In this document: piece by piece, positions 36,263-45,296 of the stretch
Position numbering within the stretch: the stretch's first letter is position 1
Layout: every line of letters starts with the position of its first letter
Origin: Evansella sp. LMS18
GTDB taxonomy: Bacteria; Bacillota; Bacilli; Bacillales; Salisediminibacteriaceae
NCBI RefSeq assembly: GCF_024362785.1
Contig: NZ_CP093301.1
Coordinates: forward strand, 1,240,001 to 1,304,000
Direction of reading: 5' to 3'
Length of the DNA: 64,000 nucleotides
Notes under the pieces: model-generated
What the model was told of the DNA's origin: nothing
Databases searched by the model: none
The model's input: only the letters and a program-made list of their open reading frames with translations
Made by a program: the position numbers and the translations under genes

Positions 36263-36394
36263 TTATGCCCTTTTAAGTTCTTTTTTCGCCTGCAAGAAGT
36301 TACGGATTTCAGTTGGTGTCAGGCCAATTTTCTTTGCTTCAAGTAAAAGTTCCTCCCATTCTTTCTGAGCAGCAGTTTCAATTACCTTTTGCAT
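36263..36394 (-). CDS. sinI: SinI-family anti-repressor, 43 residues
   Basis: A very short gene, MQKVIETAAQKEWEELLLEA then KKIGLTPTEIRNFLQAKKEL and KRA. It matches the SinI domain, in which EW..L..EA...G(L/I)(S/T)..EIR.FL is the signature; SinI binds the master repressor SinR (and SlrR) through this helix pair and frees biofilm matrix genes. No SinR is encoded in the window. ATG at 36394 follows AGGGGAAAAGGGTGA. The leader upstream contains a c-di-GMP-I riboswitch and the gene ends at a terminator, so it is a single-gene unit. Whether its target is SinR or another repressor is inferred. Confidence 0.8.
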   Translation of the reverse strand: MQKVIETAAQKEWEELLLEAKKIGLTPTEIRNFLQAKKELKRA

Positions 36395-36426
36395 TCACCC
36401 TTTTCCCCTTCCGCATTCGCCAACCA

Positions 36427-36524
36427 GGCGGCCCGGCTGTCATATGGCCCTTATCCAAATTAGGAAGAGCAGCCCTTTAGACCCGAAGCTTTGCGTCCCT
36501 GCTTTTCAGCAGGTTTGCCCTTAT
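36427..36524 (-). promoter_or_regulatory. Cyclic di-GMP-I riboswitch (GEMM-I)
   Basis: The minus strand carries the GEMM-I core: GGGCAAACC (36520-36512), a perfect hairpin CCTGCT-GAAA-AGCAGG (36513-36498) with the conserved GAAA tetraloop, GACGCAAAGC (36497-36488), CGGGTCTAAAGG, a variable arm, and ATGACAGCCGGGCCGCC at the 3' side. These are the near-invariant elements of the class. No T-run follows the aptamer, and a CUCUUCC stretch within it could pair with the GGAAGGGG before the sinI-like start, so translational control is more likely than termination. Expression platform inferred. Confidence 0.88.
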
Positions 36525-36558
36525 CAGGAGGAGAAGCACAATATCTTTCATAAACTTC

Positions 36559-36591
36559 ACTATAAAGAACCTAGGTTAAAATCAGGTTAAA
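36559..36591 (-). promoter_or_regulatory. Promoter with 11-bp-phased direct repeats before riboswitch-sinI
   Basis: Minus strand: TTTAACC at 36591-36585 and again at 36580-36574, 11 bases apart, the spacing used by OmpR/PhoB-type regulators; TATAGT (36564-36559) would be the -10. A good -35 is missing, as expected for an activated promoter. The OmpR-type regulator gene ends just upstream, making it the first candidate to bind. Confidence 0.55.
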
Positions 36592-36596
36592 TAAAC

Positions 36597-37316
36597 TTAA
36601 ATATTTTGGACAAGTGTGTCTGAAGGGGGATTAAATTTATAACCAAACCCCCGAACCGTTTTGATAAATTCCGGCCGTGAGGGATCCCTTTCTATCTTTT
36701 TCCGCAGCATACTTATATGGACCATGACGGTTTTCAGGTCGCCAAATTTATCGGCCCCCCAGATTTGATCGTAAATCTGTTCAGCGCTGAAAACCTGGTT
36801 AGGATGATTGATCAATAGCAGAAGAAGCTGGAGTTCCTTTGCGTAAAGAATAAGTTTCTCGCCCGATATACATACTTCAAAACTGCTGGTGTCAACCGAA
36901 AGTTCCCCATACTTCAGCACAGTATTTTTGATATTTCTTTCCACCAGTCTGTTGCTTCTCCGTAAGTGAGCTTTTATCCTTGCCTCCAGTTCCGCCATAT
37001 TAAATGGCTTCGTCATATAGTCATCACCGCCGCTCTCGAATCCCTTCACTTTATCAGCGGAGTGTCTTTTCGCACTGAGAAAAATAATCGGGGCATCTGT
37101 GGTCTCCCTTACCTTCTCACATAGTTCATAGCCATTCATACCAGGAAGCATAATATCAAGCAGCAGGAGGTCAGGACTGACTTCTTCAGTAAGTTCAATT
37201 GCTTTCCTTCCATCTCCCGCGCCAAACACATTATAGCCTTTTTGAGTAAGATACAGAGTCGTCAAATCCCTGATGCCCCTGTCATCTTCCGCAAGGATAA
37301 TTTTTTCCCCAGTCAC
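36597..37316 (-). CDS. OmpR/PhoB-family response regulator
   Basis: Response regulator of 239 residues: receiver domain (about 1-120; acidic pocket AEDD near 9-12, phospho-acceptor in LLLDIMLPGMNG near residue 54, the conserved Lys in MTKPFN near 105) and a C-terminal winged helix (about 135-232; LYAKELQLLLLLINHP, HISMLRKKIERDP, TVRGFGYKF). It lies 31 bases after the 1160-residue hybrid kinase gene on the same strand and is its likely partner. The next gene downstream is the riboswitch-controlled sinI-like gene with OmpR-type direct repeats. Confidence 0.93.
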   Translation of the reverse strand: MTGEKIILAEDDRGIRDLTTLYLTQKGYNVFGAGDGRKAIELTEEVSPDLLLLDIMLPGMNGYELCEKVRETTDAPIIFLSAKRHSADKVKGFESGGDDYMTKPFNMAELEARIKAHLRRSNRLVERNIKNTVLKYGELSVDTSSFEVCISGEKLILYAKELQLLLLLINHPNQVFSAEQIYDQIWGADKFGDLKTVMVHISMLRKKIERDPSRPEFIKTVRGFGYKFNPPSDTLVQNI

Positions 37317-37347
37317 AGCGCCATCTCCTTTCCCGGTAATTTTTTCA

Positions 37348-40300
37348 CTATTCCAGTACTATTGGCAGCATTAATATGAACTTGCTTCCTTCCCCCCATT
37401 TACTTTCAACCGCTATTTGCCCTTTATGGTATTCTATAATTTCCTTTGTTATAGCAAGCCCGAGTCCTGTTCCTTTTATCTCCCTCCCCGAAGTTCCTTT
37501 ATAAAATCTTTCAAAAATATGAGGCAGGTCTTCTTCCCTGATGCCCTGTCCATTATCACTTAGTTCCATTACAACCTTACCATCAAAATCGGCCTCATTC
37601 CCTCCAGGGTCACTGTACGGACACACAGTTGTATGGAGCTCTATTATCCCTCCTGGTTCCGTATGCTTCAGAGCGTTTTCGATCAAATTGGAAAAAACCT
37701 GATCCATTCTCCCCTTATCAATGAACATCAGAACTTTTTCTTTTTCAGGGAGATTTTGTATCTTTGTGCGCCTGAATTTGATTCCTTTCTCCTCAGCCAT
37801 TAAACTATATTTTTCAAACAGGTCCTCCAGCCAGCCTGGCAGAATAACTTCCTCAATATTAAGCGTCATCTTCCCTGTTTCAAATCTGGAAAGCTCAAAG
37901 ATGTCCTGGATCAGCCTCTCGAGCATCTTAAGCCTGTTCTGTACAAGCTCATTATATCTTCTGTCGTCTAAGGAAATGACACCTTCCTGCAGGGATTGGA
38001 TGTATCCCTGGATAAAAGTCATTGGTGTGCCAAGTTCGTGGGAGATACTGGAGAGCAGCATGCGTTTTGATTCTTCCAGCTTCCTTAGTTCCCTGTTTAC
38101 TTTTTCCAGTTTTTTGTTAGAGCTTGTGAGCTCTGTTGTCCGCTCACGGACTTTTTCCTCAAGCTGATTATTGAGCTTTTCGAGTTTCTTATTTGCCACG
38201 TCCAGCTGGGATACATAGTTTCTGACTGATGTCGCTGACTGCTTTAACTCGATAAGCGTGTTCACTCTCGCCAGCAGTTCCTGTTTGTTGCATGGTTTCA
38301 CGAGATAATCGTTTGCGCCCATTTCAAAAGCTGCGATCCGGTCTTCCATTTGGCTTTTCGCCGTTAGCATTAGTACAGGAAGCTCTGTAAGAGAATAAAA
38401 ATTCCGGATTTCCCGGCATAGTTCATATCCTGATAATTTAGGCATCATTATATCAGCGATTAACAGATCAAAGGGCGGCTCATGCTTCAGCTTTTCAAGG
38501 GCTTCTGCCCCATTAGCTGCTTCCGTTGTCGAAAAGCCTTTTGCTGAAAGCTGGCTCTTTAGCAAATGGCGGTTAACCGGCTCGTCATCAGCGATTAATA
38601 TTCTTATTTGGTCCTGCTCTGCTGTTGTTTTTATGATACTTTCCTTAGGTATGGAAGGCATTGCAGCTTCTGGCTTAACAGCGGCTGCTGTTTCCTGTAT
38701 AGCTTGTTCCGGATTGCTTCCCTTAAAAAGTGGAAGAGTGAAGCGAAAAACGGTCCCTGCACCAAGAGTCGATTCTGCTTTAATTTCACCCCCATGAAGT
38801 TCCACAAGCCTTTTTGTCACGTCCAGACCGATTCCGGAGCCTTCTGTATTCTTAACAGGACCGGCTGCTGAATCGCCCTCTGCCCGGCTGAACGGCAAGA
38901 ACACGGTATTTAATTTATGGGCCGGTATGCCTGTTCCCGTATCGCTTATTCTCAATTCAATATAACCGTCCATTTGCAGTGCGCTTACGGTAATCTCACC
39001 GTCTTTTGTGTATTTAACTGCGTTGCCAATAAGATTATAAAGAATCTGCTGCAATCGGTTTTCATCAGCATATACAGGTGGAATTAATGGAGGAATTTTA
39101 TTGATAAGTTTTACATCCTTGTTTCTGACAAGGCTGCGGCAGATAGTCATTACTACATCAGTCAATTCCTTTAAATGCACATCTTTCCTGTCCAGGTCTA
39201 TCGCATTATAGCTAAGCTTAGAATAATCCAGTATATCATCGATTAATTGTGCTAATCTTTTTCCGCTCACCTTGATCATTTCCAGGTTTTCCGCTGCTTT
39301 TTCAGGCAGCTTTTCACCACGTTCATCAAGAGTGGCTTCTGTCAGCCCGATAATCCCGTTTAACGGAGTCCTCAATTCATGGGAAGTTACTGCGAGAAAT
39401 TCGTCCTTCAGTTTATCTGCCTTTTTCAGGCTTTGTAAGGCAAGCTGCTGGCTCTTCACAGCTTCTTTTTCCGCCTTGTCTTTTTCAGATCTCATGATAT
39501 TTATTTTATCTGCGAGTGCAAAAGAAAATAAGATGACCTCCAGTGATAAAAAGCCTTGCCAGGCGTATTTCGTCGCTGTGGTTAAAGGAATCAGCCCTGT
39601 ATCAGCAAGGCTGGATATGAGCACACCAGTCAGGAAAAAACACCATCCGAGGAGAAAAAACCTCGCCGGCCTGTACCCTGATTTCAGACTCATCACAGCA
39701 GCGGCGAGGACAAACAGAATGGTCAGCACAAGGCTGAACATAATTAACCTCAGCGCCGCAGGGTAAGAAAAAATAAGTATGACAAGAATAATGGAATTAA
39801 AAGCGATCAGCCCTGTGAAAATCCAGTTAAATACTGGCTGACGCGCCTTTGTGTCGAGAAAGTTTTTGACAAATACAAATGCCCAGATGTTTGACAGGCA
39901 CATGAAAAAGACGATCGCCCTGTTATTCCACCAAACAGCCTCCGGCCAGAAGTATTGAAAACCTACTCCTGTAAAAGTCAGATGGGTCATGATGTTAAAT
40001 AGAATAAAAATTACATAATGCAGATAGCTCTTGTGTTTGAGGGAAAAAAACAAGAATAAATTATACAGGCTCATAATTAAAGCCAGTCCGAAAAACAGGC
40101 CCAGGAATGTGTATTCTTTTTGTGCTTTTTCTATGAACGCCCCATCCCGCCAGAGAGTGAGCGGCATCTGCATCGCTCCTTCTGTCTCGAAGCGGAGGTA
40201 TACAGGTACAGTTTCGTTCGCCGGCAGAAGAAGGCTGAAGACGAAATTCCTGTGATTTAAATCTCTCTCCTGGAAAGGATAAAGATCTCCGGATTGGATG

Positions 40301-40830
40301 GCCTTGAAATCATCTGCTGAAACGGGGAAGTCTGACTTTAACCCGGGCGCCTCGTTGTAATTATCGTCAGTGATCTCTGATTCTTCCTCATAGGAAGCTG
40401 CCTCGACACCTGGAGGTTCGGGATAATATAAGGTCACGTAGTCCATGGTGGGATTATCAAGTTCAAGGAGCCATTTCTCATCAGCAGATGTATTGGTAAT
40501 CTGAAGCTTGATCCAGTACACCGAATTCGTATATCCAAGGCTTGGCGTCCATTTTTCCACAGGATGAAATTCTTTAGCGGAAAGCTCTTCATGGATGCCT
40601 TCGATTTCCCATGAACCTTCTTCATCTTCAAATATCTGAATATATGGATTAAGGTCCACATTGTTCCCGTCATCTGTCAGAAATAAGTGCTGTTCTGAAG
40701 AAGCCGCCTTGGGGTTTTCTCCTGGAAGGAATATGAGCAGTCCTGGCACCACTATGAAAATAATAAGCAGGTAACGAAGAAATCCCATGCATCTGCTTTT
40801 ACTACACGCTTTTCTCCAGCTCTTTCTCAC
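37348..40830 (-). CDS. Hybrid sensor kinase with 7TM-DISM sensor, two kinase cores and a receiver
   Basis: A 1160-residue membrane sensor. Order: signal/anchor (about 17-36); extracellular 7TMR-DISMED2-like beta domain (about 50-230), which in this family often binds carbohydrate-like ligands; seven membrane segments (about 240-445); first kinase core with His484 in SHELRTPL and ATPase motifs NLIGNAVKYT, DTGTGIP and GSGIGL; receiver with Asp793 in IADIMMPK and Lys846 region YLVKPC; coiled coil (about 870-920, EEKVRERTTELTSSNKKLEK type); second kinase core with His931 in SHELGTPM and motifs NLIENALKHT, DNGQGI and GTGLGL. Both cores look intact. It is followed by an OmpR-type regulator. Confidence 0.92.
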   Translation of the reverse strand: MRKSWRKACSKSRCMGFLRYLLIIFIVVPGLLIFLPGENPKAASSEQHLFLTDDGNNVDLNPYIQIFEDEEGSWEIEGIHEELSAKEFHPVEKWTPSLGYTNSVYWIKLQITNTSADEKWLLELDNPTMDYVTLYYPEPPGVEAASYEEESEITDDNYNEAPGLKSDFPVSADDFKAIQSGDLYPFQERDLNHRNFVFSLLLPANETVPVYLRFETEGAMQMPLTLWRDGAFIEKAQKEYTFLGLFFGLALIMSLYNLFLFFSLKHKSYLHYVIFILFNIMTHLTFTGVGFQYFWPEAVWWNNRAIVFFMCLSNIWAFVFVKNFLDTKARQPVFNWIFTGLIAFNSIILVILIFSYPAALRLIMFSLVLTILFVLAAAVMSLKSGYRPARFFLLGWCFFLTGVLISSLADTGLIPLTTATKYAWQGFLSLEVILFSFALADKINIMRSEKDKAEKEAVKSQQLALQSLKKADKLKDEFLAVTSHELRTPLNGIIGLTEATLDERGEKLPEKAAENLEMIKVSGKRLAQLIDDILDYSKLSYNAIDLDRKDVHLKELTDVVMTICRSLVRNKDVKLINKIPPLIPPVYADENRLQQILYNLIGNAVKYTKDGEITVSALQMDGYIELRISDTGTGIPAHKLNTVFLPFSRAEGDSAAGPVKNTEGSGIGLDVTKRLVELHGGEIKAESTLGAGTVFRFTLPLFKGSNPEQAIQETAAAVKPEAAMPSIPKESIIKTTAEQDQIRILIADDEPVNRHLLKSQLSAKGFSTTEAANGAEALEKLKHEPPFDLLIADIMMPKLSGYELCREIRNFYSLTELPVLMLTAKSQMEDRIAAFEMGANDYLVKPCNKQELLARVNTLIELKQSATSVRNYVSQLDVANKKLEKLNNQLEEKVRERTTELTSSNKKLEKVNRELRKLEESKRMLLSSISHELGTPMTFIQGYIQSLQEGVISLDDRRYNELVQNRLKMLERLIQDIFELSRFETGKMTLNIEEVILPGWLEDLFEKYSLMAEEKGIKFRRTKIQNLPEKEKVLMFIDKGRMDQVFSNLIENALKHTEPGGIIELHTTVCPYSDPGGNEADFDGKVVMELSDNGQGIREEDLPHIFERFYKGTSGREIKGTGLGLAITKEIIEYHKGQIAVESKWGEGSKFILMLPIVLE

Positions 40831-41022
40831 AATTTCTCCCCCTGAACAGCAGCGAAATAATTAATATGTCTTCTATTAGTTGTAATTATGACAAGCCTGG
40901 AGAAAAAACGCAATAATAATTCGGAAATTTCAGACAATATATCATCATCAGCTGTTATGCCAATTCCCCGTAGCTAATCCCCATTCAGATACATAGCAGT
41001 ATCCCACATATTCACACAATTG

Positions 41023-41066
41023 TTCAGGGGTCTGGCCCCGCACAAATTCCGCACAGGAAATTTGTA
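41023..41066. repeat. GGGGTCTGGCCCC motif with adjoining inverted repeat
   Basis: TTCAGGGGTCTGGCCCCG at 41023-41040 is followed by ACAAATT...AAATTTGT (41042-41065). The same GGGGTCTGGCCCC core occurs at 45.3, 49.6 and 50.05 kb. It lies in the spacer between the divergent kinase and ger operons (40831-41137), which otherwise holds no gene. Confidence 0.7.
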
Positions 41067-41137
41067 AGGCTAATTCTGGATAATCGGCCGGTTGCAGGGG
41101 CAACTTACAAATAATCTATTTATTGGAGTTGTATGGA

Positions 41138-42757
41138 ATGTCAGAGGGGCGCAATAAAGAGCAGGAATCGAAACAAACAGACAGCAATAATGAAGAGACG
41201 GGCCAAAAGCCGGAAAGCAGCGTCAACGCAGACCAACAGGATAAGCAGCAGAAGAAGAATGAGGACGACAGCAGAAAAAAAGAAAAGGAACCGCTTCGGT
41301 TTCACCTTACTGCGAATATTTCTATCCTGAAGAAGCGACTGGAAAAAAGCACAGACATTGTGTTCAGGCCAATTAAGATTGGTGAACAGGATGCCTGCCT
41401 CGTTTACATTAACGGCCTTATTGATACGAACGCTATTGAATTCAGCGCTCTTGAAAAGCTTCTGAAATACGAAGGACCCTCGCTGACTTTTGAGGAAATT
41501 GAAGAAAAAATTATAACCATCGGAGATGTCAGCAAAGAAACTACCTTCGAAGACGCCCTTGAGCAGCTCTTCGATGGGAATACTCTCCTGTTCACCGAGA
41601 ATCGGGACAAGGTCCTTATACTGGATGCTAAGAAATTTGAAGACAGATCCATTTCTGAACCAGATACAGAGGCAAGCATCCGAGGCCCTCGGGAAGGTTT
41701 TAATGAAAACGTCGGAACAAGCGTTTCTCTGCTCCGAAGAAAAATCAGATCAGAAAAATTAAAAATAATCTCAAAGAAGATTGGCGAGGAAACAAACACC
41801 AATATAGCAATTGCTTATCTTGATGGCATCGCCAGCAGCAAACTTGTGGAAGAAGTGGAAAAACGAATCGACCGGATAAAGATTGACGGAATTTTCGAAA
41901 CCGGATATATCGAAGAGCTTATTGAAGATAGCCCGGCGAGTCCTTTCCCGCAGCTGCAGGCAACAGAAAGGCCGGACACTGTTGCTGCCAATCTTCTCGA
42001 AGGAAGAGTTGCCATACTGGTGGACGGAACACCGTTCGCACTTCTTCTGCCGGTTACCTTCTGGCAAATGCTTCAGGCCAGCGAAGATTATTATGAAAGA
42101 TTTTATATTAGTACATTTCTCCGCTGGCTGAGACTCATCTTCTTAGGAATTGCTTTATTTCTTCCTGCTCTTTATATCGCCCTTACTACTTTTCACCATG
42201 AGATGCTTCCCACCACTTTAATTTACAGTTTCGCTGCAAGCCGGGAAGCCATTCCTTTTCCTGCTGTAGTGGAAGCAATGATCATGGAAATTGCTTTTGA
42301 AGCGCTCAGGGAAGCGGGAGTACGTCTGCCGAAAACAATTGGGCAGGCAGTAAGTATTTTAGGGGCTTTAGTAATCGGAACAGCGGCAGTGGAAGCGGGA
42401 ATTGTATCGGCACCTATGGTTATCGTTGTTTCCCTGACAGGTATCGCCTCCTTTACAATACCCAGGTTTACCTTTGCGATCACTATCCGTTTACTGAGGT
42501 TTATTTTAATGATTGCTGCCTCAGTTTTCGGCTTATTTGGAATAGTTGTAGGAATAGTGCTTATTTCAACTCATTTAATCAAGCTTCGTTCTTTCGGAGT
42601 CCCTTACCTGTCTCCTCTTTCCCCACTGGCTGTAGGTGAACTGAAGGATGTCTTTATTCGAATGCCATGGTGGGCGATGAGAAACAGACCGAAGCATGTC
42701 ATCGGCGGAAATCTGCAGCGGGAAACTGATGACATGACACCTGGAGCGAGAAAATAA
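41138..42757 (+). CDS. gerKA: Spore germinant receptor A subunit, GerKA type
   Basis: GerA-family A subunit of a nutrient germinant receptor in the inner spore membrane. About 539 residues: a hydrophilic Lys/Glu/Gln-rich N-terminal tail (about 1-50), a two-part soluble N-terminal domain (about 55-320) and then four to five hydrophobic segments (about 325-490) including REAIPFPAVVEAMIMEIAFE, a family hallmark. ATG at 41138 after TTGGAG is preferred to the TTG at 41123. First gene of an A-C-D-B operon, the gerK order. Expected to be expressed in the forespore; no clear sigma-G promoter could be assigned. Confidence 0.92.
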   Translation: MSEGRNKEQESKQTDSNNEETGQKPESSVNADQQDKQQKKNEDDSRKKEKEPLRFHLTANISILKKRLEKSTDIVFRPIKIGEQDACLVYINGLIDTNAIEFSALEKLLKYEGPSLTFEEIEEKIITIGDVSKETTFEDALEQLFDGNTLLFTENRDKVLILDAKKFEDRSISEPDTEASIRGPREGFNENVGTSVSLLRRKIRSEKLKIISKKIGEETNTNIAIAYLDGIASSKLVEEVEKRIDRIKIDGIFETGYIEELIEDSPASPFPQLQATERPDTVAANLLEGRVAILVDGTPFALLLPVTFWQMLQASEDYYERFYISTFLRWLRLIFLGIALFLPALYIALTTFHHEMLPTTLIYSFAASREAIPFPAVVEAMIMEIAFEALREAGVRLPKTIGQAVSILGALVIGTAAVEAGIVSAPMVIVVSLTGIASFTIPRFTFAITIRLLRFILMIAASVFGLFGIVVGIVLISTHLIKLRSFGVPYLSPLSPLAVGELKDVFIRMPWWAMRNRPKHVIGGNLQRETDDMTPGARK

Positions 42758-42780
42758 CTTTTCAACCGGAGTGTATCAAT

Positions 42781-43944
42781 GTGAAAAAATCAATTGTATT
42801 TTTTCTGACTGTCCTTGTAATTTTGCAAACCGGCTGTTGGGATCGCGTAGAACTAAACGACGTAGCTCTGATTTCTGCCACTGGAATTGATCTGGAAGGA
42901 GAAAAAGATATACGGACGTCGATACTTATCCCGCTTCCAAGCCAGCTTGGAGGTGCTGGAACTGAAGGAGGAGGAGGAGGGACATCCGGCGAGCAGCCGT
43001 TCTATATTGATTCGAGTGCCGCTCCTTCATTAAGAGATGCTAAAAGAGAAATTCAAAGTCGAATGTCCCGAAGGCTGACCCTTGGCCACAGAAGAGTCGC
43101 CGTTATTAGCCAGGATCTGGCTAAACAAGGTATAAGCAAAACCTTCGATGACCTTACAAGGTCAAGGGAGAGCAGGCTGACTACTCTCATTTTGCTCTCA
43201 CGGGAGGATGCAAGGGAGGTCCTTTCCACCAATCCTTACCTTGAACAGCTTTCAAGCGAGGCAATACGAGAAATTTCCCAGGACGATTACTGGCAGTCTA
43301 TCCGGGATATACTTAACGATCTACTTTCTGAAGGAAACGATCCGATTATCCCTGTCGTTGATCTTGTGGAAAACGAAACTGGCAATCCTGAAATGAAGAC
43401 TAAACAAATTCAGGTTAGAAATGCAGGTATGTTTAAAAACGACAAGCTCATTTATATAACAGATGAAAAACAGAGCGAGGGTGTTCTCTGGATGCTTAGT
43501 AAATTCAGCGGGAATCAGCTTCATGTCCCAATGAAGGAAGAGCAATCGTTCGATGTCAGAGTTCTGGAGCAAACAACCGGTGTTGACTATGAAATTGTTA
43601 ACGGGATGCCAAAGTTTATGGTGGATGTAAGCGCGAAAGTATCTGTGCTGGAAAACGAGTCTGACTTTAATTTTGAGGAGCCGGAAGTCGTGGAAGAAGC
43701 GGAAAATAAAATTAATGAAGAAATTAAATCTTCTATTTTAGCTGTAATTGAAGAAAATAAAAGCCAGGGAATAGATTCCTTTGGTTTCGGTGATCGTCTG
43801 TATCGCAAGGATTCACAAAAATGGCAGGAATGGAAAGATGGCTGGCGGGAAATGCTCCCCGATGTAGAGGTGGAGGTGACTGTGGACAGTCAGATTGAAT
43901 CCCTTGGTTTATTTGGTAAGTCTTTAGGAATGGAGGCCGAATAG
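42781..43944 (+). CDS. gerKC: Spore germinant receptor C subunit, GerKC-type lipoprotein
   Basis: Ger(x)C-family lipoprotein of 387 residues that completes the receptor on the outer face of the inner spore membrane. Signal peptide with lipobox LQTGC (Cys19) followed by WDRVELNDVALISATGID, the family signature. It starts with GTG at 42781, preceded by CCGGAGTG, 24 bases after gerKA. Confidence 0.92.
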   Translation: MKKSIVFFLTVLVILQTGCWDRVELNDVALISATGIDLEGEKDIRTSILIPLPSQLGGAGTEGGGGGTSGEQPFYIDSSAAPSLRDAKREIQSRMSRRLTLGHRRVAVISQDLAKQGISKTFDDLTRSRESRLTTLILLSREDAREVLSTNPYLEQLSSEAIREISQDDYWQSIRDILNDLLSEGNDPIIPVVDLVENETGNPEMKTKQIQVRNAGMFKNDKLIYITDEKQSEGVLWMLSKFSGNQLHVPMKEEQSFDVRVLEQTTGVDYEIVNGMPKFMVDVSAKVSVLENESDFNFEEPEVVEEAENKINEEIKSSILAVIEENKSQGIDSFGFGDRLYRKDSQKWQEWKDGWREMLPDVEVEVTVDSQIESLGLFGKSLGMEAE

Positions 43945-43946
43945 CT

Positions 43947-44168
43947 ATGCTGCAGGTGTTATTTATTACTGGCGTCTTATTAATTACACTTCTCCTTAAC
44001 ATAAAAAACCTGAAAAAAGACAAGAAAGAGAAGTGGCTCTTTTTTTTCACCTGCCTCATTACAGCAATGTCTTCTCTGTGCTTAATTTACGACCAGTTCC
44101 TCTTCCGGTATATTGACCTGCTTGAGAACACATTCGGGTACATGACAGAAAGGCTGATAGGAAAATGA
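43947..44168 (+). CDS. Small germinant receptor D-type subunit
   Basis: A 73-residue protein with two hydrophobic segments (about 3-17 and 30-48) separated by a strongly basic loop NIKNLKKDKKEK. Size, topology and place inside a ger operon fit the D subunits known in Bacillus receptors, which modulate germinant response. It begins two bases after the gerKC stop and its stop overlaps the gerKB start (ATGA at 44165). Sequence identity with known D subunits cannot be judged here. Confidence 0.75.
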   Translation: MLQVLFITGVLLITLLLNIKNLKKDKKEKWLFFFTCLITAMSSLCLIYDQFLFRYIDLLENTFGYMTERLIGK

Positions 44169-45292
44169 AGATGAGCATTTCTAATTTGCAGCTCGCTTTG
44201 CTGGCAGGCAATTTCATTGTCTCTGCCACCATAGTTTCCGTTCCTCAGGCACTGATTGATTTATCTATGCAAAACACATGGATCATTCCCCCCTTAATAT
44301 TTGGGTATATTATCATATTAATTAACCTGGCTTTATGGGGATTTAAAAAAATTGATAACTATCAGGAAGTGTGGGAGGCCAATAATTTTCTGGCAAAGGG
44401 CACTGCTCTCCTCATTCTTGTGTTTTTATTTCATATTCTTGCAAAGGACCTGCGGACCATTACTGCTTTCACGAAGCATGTACTGCTCCCCTTAACGCCT
44501 GATTTCGTAATTACTATGCTCTTTGTGTTCTCTATTTTATATTTAGCCTGGGCGGGTATTGAAGTCATCGCCCGCTTCACGGAGCTATATTTTTTATATT
44601 TAATTGGAGTTTTTACTTTTTTGCCCCTTTCTTTAATACCGCAGATCGAATTTTACAGATTTGAGCCAGTCCTTGGATTTCAGACAATTCCTTCAATACT
44701 TCAGGCTGTTTTTGTCGGACTTGCTCCTGCAGGGGAATTAATTGCTTTCGTCATTGTCATAACTATGGTTAAGCCGATTGGGGATGCAAAAAGGTCTTTC
44801 ATTATCGGCGGGGCAATCGGAATGTTCCTGCTGACAATAATAATTTTTTCACAGATTAGTGTACTTAGTTCAGATATTACCCGTTTTTCTTTATATCCGA
44901 GCTATCAGCTTGTACAACAAGTACGGCTTACAGAGTTTCTTGATCGCCTCGATTTAGTAATCGTTGCTTTCTATTATCCTTCCGTATTTGCTAAAATGGC
45001 TTTTTCCCTGTACGGAATTCACCGTTGCCTGGAAATTATCCTTAACCAAAAGTCAAAGTTACATTTAGTTCCTCTCGCTCTTCTGACGGGGATCGTGTCC
45101 ATTGCTTTCTTTAAAAACGCAATGCATAATTATAATTTCGAGATTTTCACCTGGGCAACCCTTGGGCTGATGCTTGAAATCCTGATAGCCTTCATGTTTG
45201 CTCTTATGTTGTGGAGAACAAGAAAAAACCAAAAATCATCTTCCGCCGAGCAGTCTGCTGCCGGCCAGCAAAGCCCCGGCCAGTCAGGTTAA
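44165..45292 (+). CDS. gerKB: Spore germinant receptor B subunit, GerKB type
   Basis: B subunit of the germinant receptor, 375 residues, related to amino-acid/polyamine (APC) transporters with about ten membrane segments. Opening ISNLQLALLAGNFIVSATIV and the later FVGLAPAGELIAFVIVITMV match the spore permease family. It probably forms the germinant-binding site. Last gene of the operon, with a Ser/Gln/Gly-rich tail and a terminator-like palindrome directly after. Confidence 0.92.
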   Translation: MKMSISNLQLALLAGNFIVSATIVSVPQALIDLSMQNTWIIPPLIFGYIIILINLALWGFKKIDNYQEVWEANNFLAKGTALLILVFLFHILAKDLRTITAFTKHVLLPLTPDFVITMLFVFSILYLAWAGIEVIARFTELYFLYLIGVFTFLPLSLIPQIEFYRFEPVLGFQTIPSILQAVFVGLAPAGELIAFVIVITMVKPIGDAKRSFIIGGAIGMFLLTIIIFSQISVLSSDITRFSLYPSYQLVQQVRLTEFLDRLDLVIVAFYYPSVFAKMAFSLYGIHRCLEIILNQKSKLHLVPLALLTGIVSIAFFKNAMHNYNFEIFTWATLGLMLEILIAFMFALMLWRTRKNQKSSSAEQSAAGQQSPGQSG

Positions 45293-45296
45293 AAGT

